Source: Opitutia bacterium UBA5964 (GTDB lineage Bacteria; Verrucomicrobiota; Verrucomicrobiia; Opitutales; Coraliomargaritaceae). From it: a DNA stretch of 6,010 nucleotides. The notes below the pieces were generated by a model. It was not told the DNA's origin. It searched no databases and worked only from the letters and a program-made list of their open reading frames with translations. Location: positions 1,255 through 7,264 of the forward strand of contig DJBY01000087.1 of the NCBI GenBank assembly GCA_002430605.1, given 5' to 3'. The position numbers were made by a program, and so were the translations under genes. Shown piece after piece: positions 1 through 5,993 of the stretch (the stretch's first letter is position 1; every line of letters starts with the position of its first letter).

Positions 1-4
1 GTCC

Positions 5-1120
5 ATGACTACGGCACAGAAGCACTCAGAAGCCTTCGACAGTATTGAATCCGCCATCCGCGATATCGCCGAGGGTAAGATGGTTATTGTGACCGACGAC
101 GAGTCTCGTGAGAACGAGGGCGACTTGGTCATGGCTGCCGAAAAGGTGACACCACAAGCGGTCAATCAAATGGCACTGCATGCCCGTGGCCTGATCTGCG
201 TGCCGATGCTGGGGCATCAATTGCGCCGCCTGGGCATCAGTCCAATGGCCGCCGAAAATCGCGAATCGCATCAGACCGACTTTGCCATCTCAGTGGATGC
301 CGCAGCAGGCATCACCACCGGCATCAGCGCTTACGACCGTGCAGAGACGATCCGTATTCTCGCCGATCCGACTGCGCACCCGGACATGCTGGTGCAGCCT
401 GGCCACGTGTTCCCACTGCGCGCGCGCCCCGGCGGCGTGCTACAGCGCGCTGGCCACACCGAGGCGGCGGTCGACCTAGCGCAACTTGCGGGCTTGCATC
501 CGAGTGGGGTGATTTGCGAAATTCTCAACGAAGATGGCACCTTGGCACGTGTGCCTGATCTGATCGAATACAAGAAGAAGCATAATTTGAAGCTGATCTC
601 GATCGCCGATTTGATCGAGTATCGCCTGACCCGCGACCGCTTAATCGAACATCTCTTAACGCGCCCCTTTGAATCGGAATTCGGCACCTTCGACCTGCAC
701 ATCTTCCGCAGTATTCTGGATGATCGCCAACATCTCGCGCTCACGATGGGCAAGATGACTGCAGAGCCGACATTGGTGCGGGTGCACAGTGAGAACCTGT
801 TGACTGACATTTTCTGCGCGAAGACGCTCGGAGGGCACAACGCACTCACCTCTGCCATGCAAAAAATTGCCGCGGCCAAACACGGCGCCCTACTTTATAT
901 CGAGCAACCACAGGGCGGCGTACAAGTGATCGCAGGGAGCGAGACTGCAGCGCTGAAACAGATCGGCCCGGCGAAAATGGACTTCCGCGACTACGGGATC
1001 GGCGCTCAAATCCTGGTTGAACTCGGCTTAAAGAAAATCCGGCTACTCTCCAGCACCACTCGTAAGGTGGTCGGCCTAGATGGCTATGATTTGGAAATTG
1101 TTGAACAACTCGAAGTATAA
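5..1120 (+). CDS. ribB: 3,4-dihydroxy-2-butanone 4-phosphate synthase with degenerate GTP cyclohydrolase II-like C-terminal domain (RibBX type)
   Basis: A 371-residue cytosolic enzyme of riboflavin synthesis. The N-terminal domain (about 10-207) converts ribulose 5-phosphate to 3,4-dihydroxy-2-butanone 4-phosphate plus formate. It carries the RibB signatures: acidic metal/substrate loop DDESRENEGDL at 31-41, HARGLICVPM at 59-68, DAAAGITTGISAYDR at 98-112, GHVFPLRA at 133-140, GHTEAAVDL at 150-158 and GVICEI at 168-173. The C-terminal domain (about 208-371) aligns without gaps to the GTP cyclohydrolase II zinc region after VRVHSE (258-263). The three zinc cysteines (E. coli C54, C65, C67) are replaced by N264, L275 and G277. 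The catalytic RQEGR-type motif reads EQPQGGVQV (300-308), and the stretch after it is shortened. The RibB reaction is therefore supported, while GTP cyclohydrolase activity is very unlikely. The ATG lies four bases from the window edge, so its upstream signals are unseen. It starts correctly for the family. Confidence 0.95.
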   Translation: MTTAQKHSEAFDSIESAIRDIAEGKMVIVTDDESRENEGDLVMAAEKVTPQAVNQMALHARGLICVPMLGHQLRRLGISPMAAENRESHQTDFAISVDAAAGITTGISAYDRAETIRILADPTAHPDMLVQPGHVFPLRARPGGVLQRAGHTEAAVDLAQLAGLHPSGVICEILNEDGTLARVPDLIEYKKKHNLKLISIADLIEYRLTRDRLIEHLLTRPFESEFGTFDLHIFRSILDDRQHLALTMGKMTAEPTLVRVHSENLLTDIFCAKTLGGHNALTSAMQKIAAAKHGALLYIEQPQGGVQVIAGSETAALKQIGPAKMDFRDYGIGAQILVELGLKKIRLLSSTTRKVVGLDGYDLEIVEQLEV

Positions 1121-1174
1121 TCGACCAAGCCATTCGCCTTTACACATAAATTCAAACACCTTGCTATTTCTCAT

Positions 1175-1840
1175 ATGCCTAAACAAGCCAAAGTAGCTGT
1201 CATTCTCTCAGGCTGTGGTGTCTTCGACGGCGCTGAGATCCACGAATCGGTACTCACACTGCTCGCGCTCGCGCGCGCCGGAGCCAAAGTCATCTGCGCC
1301 GCACCGGACATCGCCCAGCGCCATGTCATCAACCACGCGACCGGCGAAGAGGTCGAAGACGAAGATCGCAATGTGCTGGAAGAAGCGGCGCGCATCTCGC
1401 GTGGCAAAATCGAGCACGTCGGCCAAATCAAGCTGGACCAAGTCGACGCCATCATCTTCGTTGGCGGCTTTGGAGTGGCGAAAAATTTGTCCAGTCTCGC
1501 CTTCGACGGCATCGACTACGACATCGACCCGATCATCAACAGTCTGATCCAAGACGCCCACCAACAGTCCAAGGCCCTCGGCTTTATTTGTATCGCACCG
1601 GTTCTGGCTGCGGCTGCGCTTGGCAGCAAAAAGGTGCGCCTGACGATCGGCAACGACGCCGAGACCGCAGCAATCCTCGAGCATAAAGGCGCGCAGCACG
1701 TCAACTGCGCAGTGGACGAGATCGTGGTCGATACCACCAACCGCGTGGTCACCACTCCTGCTTATATGCTGGCCAAAGACATCCTTCAGGCCGAAGCGGG
1801 CATCAATAAACTGGTCACCGCGGTTCTAGAGCTTGCATAA
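1175..1840 (+). CDS. elbB: ElbB family isoprenoid-biosynthesis-associated glyoxalase-like protein (DJ-1/PfpI superfamily)
   Basis: A 221-residue cytosolic protein matching E. coli ElbB (about 217 residues) along its whole length from memory of the family. Visible signatures are SGCGVFDGAEIHE at 12-24, APDIAQRHVINHATGE at 43-58, RNVLEEAARISRG at 65-77, the flavodoxin-like turn VGGFGVAKNLS at 96-106, the nucleophile-elbow cysteine C139 in GFICIAP (136-142), RLTIGND at 155-161 and VVTTPAYMLA at 191-200. Family members have weak glyoxalase activity in vitro and were linked to isoprenoid metabolism in E. coli. The physiological substrate is not firmly known. It starts 54 bases after ribB with no terminator-like hairpin between them, so co-transcription with ribB is possible but unproven. 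There is no Shine-Dalgarno sequence: the 10 bases before the ATG are tatttctcat read with one extra leading base removed or added, pyrimidine-rich throughout. Confidence 0.94.
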   Translation: MPKQAKVAVILSGCGVFDGAEIHESVLTLLALARAGAKVICAAPDIAQRHVINHATGEEVEDEDRNVLEEAARISRGKIEHVGQIKLDQVDAIIFVGGFGVAKNLSSLAFDGIDYDIDPIINSLIQDAHQQSKALGFICIAPVLAAAALGSKKVRLTIGNDAETAAILEHKGAQHVNCAVDEIVVDTTNRVVTTPAYMLAKDILQAEAGINKLVTAVLELA

Positions 1841-1867
1841 TCTCTGAAAATTAACCTGATTGAATAC

Positions 1868-1895
1868 TTGACGGGGCGATTTTAGGCACTTTAAT
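1868..1895 (+). promoter_or_regulatory. Candidate sigma-70-type promoter for the rpmF-plsX-fabH operon
   Basis: A -35 box TTGACG (1868-1873, five of six to TTGACA) and a -10 box TTTAAT (1890-1895, five of six to TATAAT) are separated by 16 bases. They sit in the largest intergenic gap of the window (1841-1953), 28 bases after the elbB stop. Transcription would start near 1902, giving a leader of about 50 bases before rpmF. The match was found by eye and is not experimentally supported, but its position at the boundary between unrelated functions makes it credible. Confidence 0.55.
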
Positions 1896-1909
1896 CCGCG
1901 CCCTTTAGA

Positions 1910-1924
1910 AGACCTCGCAGGTCT
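1910..1924 (+). promoter_or_regulatory. 6-bp hairpin in the rpmF 5' leader
   Basis: AGACCT (1910-1915) and AGGTCT (1919-1924) are perfect reverse complements around a CGC loop. The hairpin would form about 8 bases into the transcript predicted from the upstream promoter and ends 29 bases before the rpmF ATG. It is not followed by a T-run, so it is not an obvious intrinsic terminator. A leader role in mRNA stability or ribosomal-protein autoregulation is speculation. A palindromic operator site is an alternative. Confidence 0.35.
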
Positions 1925-1953
1925 AATCATTTTCATCTAAGCAAACAAATCTC

Positions 1954-2133
1954 ATGGGACAGCCAAAACGCAAACAATCCAAGCAACGCAGCCGTAAACG
2001 CCGTGGTGCAGTTACATATCAATTGCCACAACTGGCAAAAGACCCACAGGACGGCACACTGTTCCGCCCACACCGCGTGAATCCAGCCAATGGGATGTAC
2101 CGCGGTCGCCAAGTGCTTGACGTCGAAGTCTAA
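1954..2133 (+). CDS. rpmF: 50S ribosomal protein bL32, zinc-free (cysteine-less) form
   Basis: A 59-codon gene, short enough to be missed by simple ORF scans. The protein begins MGQPKRKQSKQRSRKRRG, the basic N-terminal tail typical of bL32 (usual start MAVPKRRTSKSRKRKRR). It ends with FRPHRVNPANGMYRGRQV (37-54), which aligns with the C-terminal LPHRVCxxCGYYKGRQV segment. It has no cysteine, so the zinc ribbon present in many bL32 proteins is absent and Asn and other residues occupy those positions. bL32 is a structural protein of the large ribosomal subunit near the peptidyl-transferase region. Its location just before plsX and fabH is the classical conserved order and supports the call. The ATG follows aaatctc, with no Shine-Dalgarno sequence. 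The usual upstream partner yceD (DUF177) is not adjacent here. Confidence 0.95.
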   Translation: MGQPKRKQSKQRSRKRRGAVTYQLPQLAKDPQDGTLFRPHRVNPANGMYRGRQVLDVEV

Positions 2134-2174
2134 GCTTCGCGCCAGCCGTAACATCTTACATTTTAGAACCACCC

Positions 2175-3242
2175 ATGGGCGCTAGCGCAGTCAACTGCAC
2201 CATTGCAGTCGACACCATGGGGGGAGACAAAGGGCCCACTGAATTTATTCGTGGGCTTTTTTATGCCCTCGAAGAGCTGAAGCTGGACTGCCACTTCACG
2301 CTCGTCGGCAATCAGCGACTGCTGGAGCGCCTGCTAAAAGTCGGCAAACTCGAGCGTTACGCAGATCGGATCAAAATCATCCACTCGACTCAAGTGATTG
2401 GGATGCATGAAAAACCGATCCAAGCGCTCAAGAGCAAAAAAGACTCTTCGATGGTGAAGGCCATCGCTCTGCTTAAAGACCAGCAAGCCGATGCAATGAT
2501 TAGCTGCGGCAATACTGGCGCTTTGATGGCTGGCGGCACACTGCGCCTGCGTCAGATCGCCGGAGTCGATCGCCCTGCGCTGGGCATTATCGTGCCCAGC
2601 AAGCAAAAACCATTCGTCTTAACCGACGTCGGTGCGAACCCTGAGTCGACGCCAGAGAATCTGGTGCATAATGCGGTGCTTGGCGCGAACTATGCCAAAG
2701 CCGCGCTCAATATCGCCAACCCACGTGTCGCACTGCTGACCATCGGCACTGAAGAGGGTAAAGGTAATGCCTTGACCAATGCGACCCATTTACTGCTGCA
2801 AGAAATAGACGGCGTCATCAACTACGTCGGCCCGATCGAAGGCTTTCAACTCTTCGACGGCAATGTCGATGTCGTCGTGTGTGATGGATTTGTCGGCAAC
2901 GTCGTTTTAAAATCAAGCGAAGCACTGTTCGGCTTCATTGCTAGCACGATCCGCGAAGAGCTCGTCCGCAACGTAAAGCGTAAAATCGGAGCCGTGCTCT
3001 CTAAGTCGGCGTTCAAGGATATGAAGACGCGGCTCGGGCCAGATCAACATGCAGGCGCTCCCCTCCTCGGCCTGCGCGGCAACATCTTAAAAGCCCATGG
3101 ATCCTCCAATTATGTCGCGATTGCCAACGCCTTACGCATCGCTCAAGAAGTCGTCATGCATGATATGATTGACTCTATCGGCAGTGACATCAATCAAGCT
3201 AATGCATTGATCACTCACTCCGACGCAGAAAACGCCCCCTAG
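2175..3242 (+). CDS. plsX: Phosphate acyltransferase PlsX
   Basis: A 355-residue protein, essentially the usual family length (E. coli 356). PlsX converts acyl-ACP and inorganic phosphate to acyl-phosphate, the acyl donor for PlsY in phosphatidic acid synthesis, and acts as a soluble or peripheral membrane enzyme. Family motifs are AVDTMGGDKGP at 11-21, SCGNTGALMAGG around 110-121, LTDVGANPE with D151 and N155, TIGTEEGKGN, GPIEGFQLFDG, VVVCDGFVGNVVLK with D237 and N242, and GAPLLGLRGNILKAHGSS at 294-311. The ATG at 2175 is preferred over the in-frame ATG at 2217, because that one falls inside the conserved MGGD motif. It lies 41 bases after rpmF with no terminator between. The upstream bases (attttagaaccaccc) contain no Shine-Dalgarno sequence. 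Nothing is truncated or odd. Confidence 0.97.
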   Translation: MGASAVNCTIAVDTMGGDKGPTEFIRGLFYALEELKLDCHFTLVGNQRLLERLLKVGKLERYADRIKIIHSTQVIGMHEKPIQALKSKKDSSMVKAIALLKDQQADAMISCGNTGALMAGGTLRLRQIAGVDRPALGIIVPSKQKPFVLTDVGANPESTPENLVHNAVLGANYAKAALNIANPRVALLTIGTEEGKGNALTNATHLLLQEIDGVINYVGPIEGFQLFDGNVDVVVCDGFVGNVVLKSSEALFGFIASTIREELVRNVKRKIGAVLSKSAFKDMKTRLGPDQHAGAPLLGLRGNILKAHGSSNYVAIANALRIAQEVVMHDMIDSIGSDINQANALITHSDAENAP

Positions 3243-3287
3243 TTATAGCAGCGTTCCCTCAAATACAGAGTTCACTCTCTCCCTTGC

Positions 3288-4289
3288 ATGCCTAGCCACT
3301 CACAGTCTGTCACTATAATCGGCACTGGCTCCTACGCGCCAACGAATATCGTAACGAATGACGATATGGCGAAATTCGTCGACACCTCTGACGAATGGAT
3401 ACGCAGCCGCAGCGGCATCGGCGCACGACACTTTGCAGCCAAAGACGAAACCACCAGCGACATGGCATGCATCGCGGGCAAGCGCGCGATCGAAGCCGCC
3501 GGCATCGATCGTAGCAAAATCGACCTAATCATCGTCGCTACGATGACGCCCGACATGCCCTTCCCCTCGACCGCTTGCCTAGTGCAGAGCAAACTCGGGC
3601 TGCCAAATGTCACCACTTTTGATATGCAAGCAGCCTGCTCAGGCTTTGTCTACGGACTCAGTGTCGCCAACTCGATGCTACTGTCTGGTAATTTCAAGAA
3701 CGCGCTCGTCATTGGTGCTGAGAAAATGAGCGGCATCCTCGATTTCGAAGATCGCACGACTTGTGTGCTGTTCGGTGATGGCGCTGGCGCAGCGGTTCTC
3801 ACCGCCACTGAGACGGCAGACAAAGTCGGCATTTTAGGGGCAATCGGCGGCGCAGATGGGTCCGCTCCAAGCTTGCTACAGCAACCAGGTGGCGGATCCG
3901 CAATGCCCGCCACGAATGAGTCGATCGCAGGCCGCCAGCACTTTCTGAAGATGAACGGCAAAGAAATCTTCAAATCCGCAGTGCGGGTGATGGGCCAAAC
4001 CAGCACCGACATCATCGAGCAAATGGGCTACACCCCAGAGGACCTCAACCTAGTCATCCCCCACCAAGCCAACATGCGCATCATCGAGAGCTTGGCGAAA
4101 CGCTTGGCCATCCCAATGGAGAAATTCCACAACAACTTAGACCGCTATGGCAACACCTCTGCGGCCTCGGTGCCGATCGCACTCGACGAAGCCTATCGCG
4201 CAGGACGTATCCAGTCGGGCGACCTCGTCTTACTGGTCGCATTCGGAGCAGGCTTGACCTGGGCTTCCACACTGATCAAATGGCAGTAA
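3288..4289 (+). CDS. fabH: Beta-ketoacyl-ACP synthase III
   Basis: A 333-residue thiolase-fold enzyme, slightly longer than E. coli FabH (317). It condenses an acyl-CoA primer, typically acetyl-CoA, with malonyl-ACP to start fatty acid synthesis in the cytosol. The complete catalytic triad is visible: C117 in [11 protein letters not shown]259 in IPHQANMR and N289 in [10 protein letters not shown]. Other family marks are [15 protein letters not shown] near the N terminus, [10 protein letters not shown] in the middle and the C-terminal [13 protein letters not shown]. The triad is intact, so the enzyme should be active. Primer preference (straight or branched) cannot be read from sequence alone. 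It starts 45 bases after plsX, within the standard rpmF-plsX-fabH order, and its end overlaps or abuts the next gene, implying co-transcription. The ATG is preceded by cactctctcccttgc, pyrimidine-rich with no Shine-Dalgarno sequence. Confidence 0.97.
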   Translation: MPSHSQSVTIIGTGSYAPTNIVTNDDMAKFVDTSDEWIRSRSGIGARHFAAKDETTSDMACIAGKRAIEAAGIDRSKIDLIIVATMTPDMPFPSTACLVQSKLGLPNVTTFDMQAACSGFVYGLSVANSMLLSGNFKNALVIGAEKMSGILDFEDRTTCVLFGDGAGAAVLTATETADKVGILGAIGGADGSAPSLLQQPGGGSAMPATNESIAGRQHFLKMNGKEIFKSAVRVMGQTSTDIIEQMGYTPEDLNLVIPHQANMRIIESLAKRLAIPMEKFHNNLDRYGNTSAASVPIALDEAYRAGRIQSGDLVLLVAFGAGLTWASTLIKWQ

Positions 4290-5311
4290 CCTTTATGCAA
4301 CGTACATTCCCACTTCTTCTCGCACTGGGGCTCTTAATGGCTCCTTCATTGAATGCACTCTCCCTGAATCCATTCAATTGGTTTGGCGCAGCCAGCAATG
4401 ACTCGATCAACCTCGCCAGCAGCGAGAATCAAGATGTTGCAGCAGAACTACTGGCCGGTGGTAAAGTAAACTATGAGGCGGGGAAATTGAGCGCAGCCAA
4501 GCGCACGTTCAAGAAAATCATCAAGAAATACCCGACCTCCAGCTCTACAGCCGAGGCCCTCACACTACGCGCTCGCGTTTACATGAGCAAAGAACTTTGG
4601 GGTAAAGGCTTTGACGACCTACAAAAAGTCATCAATGACCACGCCAACTACGAGCATTTCGACCGCGTCATCGGCGATCAATTTGATTGCGCCACCGCTC
4701 TGATGGAAGGCGCACGGGGACGTATCCTCTGGGTTTTCCCTGGCTTCAAACAGTATGGCACCTCCGCCAAGCAGTTTGAGCAAATCGTCCAGAACGCACC
4801 TTATAGTGACTACGCGCCGCTCGCCTTGATGAATATTGCGCTGGTTTCTGAGAAAACCGCCGAGCCCGAAGACGCAATCGATGCACTGGACCGACTCATC
4901 AACTACTATCCGCAAAGTATGCTAGCTCCAGACGCTTACTACAATCTCGCGCAGACCTACTCCGACCTCGTGCAAGGCTACGAATACGACCAAGGCTCGA
5001 CCCGCCGTGCAATCAGCTACTACGAAGACTTCCTCATCCTGTTCCCATCCAGCAACTACTCTGGCGAAGTTGAAGCCAACCTGAAGAATATGGAAAACCT
5101 GCTCGCCAGCAGCCGCCTCAACCTAGGCGATTTCTACTATTACTTTCGCAATAATAACACGGCGGCACTGGTTTTCTACAACGAAGCAATCAGCATCGAG
5201 CCAGACTCCGATGCGGCCCGAGAAGCCGGCCTACGCATACAAGATATCGAAGCAGGCGTGCGCCCAACCAATAAAGCCAGCATCGTTCGTAAGCTACTGA
5301 GAGCGGAATAA
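4280..5311 (+). CDS. Secreted TPR protein of the BamD/YfiO outer-membrane assembly type (no lipobox)
   Basis: A 343-residue protein if read from the ATG at 4280, which overlaps the fabH end by 10 bases. The ATG at 4295 (residue 6), five bases after the fabH stop, is an equally good and perhaps better start: it gives a compact signal peptide with one Arg, a hydrophobic core (about residues 10-22) and a likely cleavage after A26. The mature part is rich in tetratricopeptide-like helix pairs at about 62-85, 88-115, 162-190, 197-230, 242-265 and 295-320, with typical '[17 protein letters not shown]' spacing. This is the arrangement seen in BamD/YfiO, the lipoprotein that helps BamA insert outer-membrane beta-barrels. 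The only cysteine is C137, deep in the fold, so there is no lipidation site, and it would be a soluble periplasmic protein. A CpoB/YbgF-like or generic TPR protein is the main alternative. The link to outer-membrane assembly rests on fold and on the lptE neighbour. Confidence 0.75.
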   Translation: MAVTFMQRTFPLLLALGLLMAPSLNALSLNPFNWFGAASNDSINLASSENQDVAAELLAGGKVNYEAGKLSAAKRTFKKIIKKYPTSSSTAEALTLRARVYMSKELWGKGFDDLQKVINDHANYEHFDRVIGDQFDCATALMEGARGRILWVFPGFKQYGTSAKQFEQIVQNAPYSDYAPLALMNIALVSEKTAEPEDAIDALDRLINYYPQSMLAPDAYYNLAQTYSDLVQGYEYDQGSTRRAISYYEDFLILFPSSNYSGEVEANLKNMENLLASSRLNLGDFYYYFRNNNTAALVFYNEAISIEPDSDAAREAGLRIQDIEAGVRPTNKASIVRKLLRAE

Positions 5312-5336
5312 CCTCACCGACACTTTAATTCTCACT

Positions 5337-5918
5337 ATGAACACGACGTCTCACCTTTCACTCGCCCGTGCGCTCATCGGCCTAGTCTCGATCGTGGTGC
5401 TGAGTCTTTTTAACGGCTGCGCCAACTATCACCTAGGCTCGTCCGCGGAGATCCCGTTCAAGTCGATCTACATCAAACCCGCGACCAATCACAGCTTCGC
5501 TCCACAAGCGCAACCAATCGTCAGCGCTCAAATTCGCGAAACCTTCATTCGTGATGCGCGCGTCAAACTCGTCGCCAACGAAGCCGATGCCGACGCAGTG
5601 CTCTACGTCGATCTCACTGACTACGACCGCTCTGCTGGGTCACGTAACAGTACCGACACTGCCATCGCCAATAACTTTTACATTCGCCTCGCTGCCGAGG
5701 TCTCTCTGTTCGACCAGTCCAAAGGCAATTACTTGTTTCAACAACGCTCGATTCAAGCCGATACAAATGCCTATATTGGCAATCCTTACGCCGACAACAC
5801 TGGCGCTGACGCCGACAATCAAATCATCTCTTACCAACAGAGTGAGCGCCAAGCGATGGAGCAACTCGCTCGCGAGCTCGCCCGGAAGATCACCGACGAA
5901 GTGCTCAGCCCTTGGTAA
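5337..5918 (+). CDS. lptE: LptE-like LPS-assembly lipoprotein
   Basis: A 193-residue protein, the same length as E. coli LptE. A basic N region (H6, R11) and a hydrophobic segment (about 12-25) lead to LFNGC, with C28 as the only cysteine and thus the likely lipidation site. F at -3 and N at -2 make the lipobox non-canonical. After the cysteine, ANYHLG (29-34) resembles the GYxLG start of mature LptE proteins. It is followed by the family pattern: PFKSIYIKPATNHSFAP, a helix with RETFIRDARVKLV, ADADAVLYVDLTDYDR and a long C-terminal helix ending LARKITDEVLSPW. LptE plugs the LptD barrel and helps deliver LPS to the outer leaflet. It lies 25 bases after the TPR gene as last member of the apparent operon. 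The ATG follows ttaattctcact, with no Shine-Dalgarno sequence. A more distant small lipoprotein of unknown role is the alternative. Confidence 0.8.
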   Translation: MNTTSHLSLARALIGLVSIVVLSLFNGCANYHLGSSAEIPFKSIYIKPATNHSFAPQAQPIVSAQIRETFIRDARVKLVANEADADAVLYVDLTDYDRSAGSRNSTDTAIANNFYIRLAAEVSLFDQSKGNYLFQQRSIQADTNAYIGNPYADNTGADADNQIISYQQSERQAMEQLARELARKITDEVLSPW

Positions 5919-5993
5919 GCTGGCGAGGCTCGGCTAAAAAAACTCTACCAAAAAAAGGGTTCATCGTCGATTCGCGGTAAAGGGTAAAGGAGG
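5919..5993. other. Non-coding tail after lptE with two A-tracts and a short tandem repeat
   Basis: No gene is visible here. Two runs of seven A (5936-5942 and 5950-5956) lie 14 bases apart, followed by a tandem pair GGTAAAG (5976-5982 and 5983-5989) and then closely spaced G-runs (5992-5994, 5996-5998) leading into the terminal stem-loop. Spaced A-tracts can bend DNA. The G-runs are too few and too unevenly spaced for a convincing three-tier G-quadruplex. Confidence 0.4.

Noticed and set aside
331..879. Long open frame of 182 codons on the - strand inside ribB
   Set aside because: It lies wholly antisense to a clearly recognised RibB/RibA-like protein, its translation is rich in Arg, Ser and Cys with no recognisable motif, and it is best explained as a codon-bias shadow.
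1139..1167. Possible promoter before elbB (TTTACA with a TGCTAT-like -10)
   Set aside because: The -35 matches five of six, but the best -10 at 17-base spacing matches only three of six, so it is not distinguishable from chance.
1208..1699. Open frame of 163 codons on the - strand inside elbB
   Set aside because: It is antisense to a full-length ElbB match, its translation resembles no family I know, and overlapping frames on both strands of this stretch are similarly open.
2217..3242. Alternative internal start for plsX
   Set aside because: Starting here would remove the conserved AVD part of the AVDxMGGD motif, so the ATG at 2175 is better.
5551..5937. Open frame of 128 codons on the + strand overlapping lptE
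   Set aside because: It is out of frame with the LptE-like protein, has Ser/Thr/Pro-rich shadow composition and no start context or motif of its own.
5918..5942. Stem AGCTG/CGGCT followed by a run of A as a possible terminator of lptE
   Set aside because: The stem is only five pairs with one G-T wobble and the following run is A rather than T on the + strand, which does not fit an intrinsic terminator in this direction.
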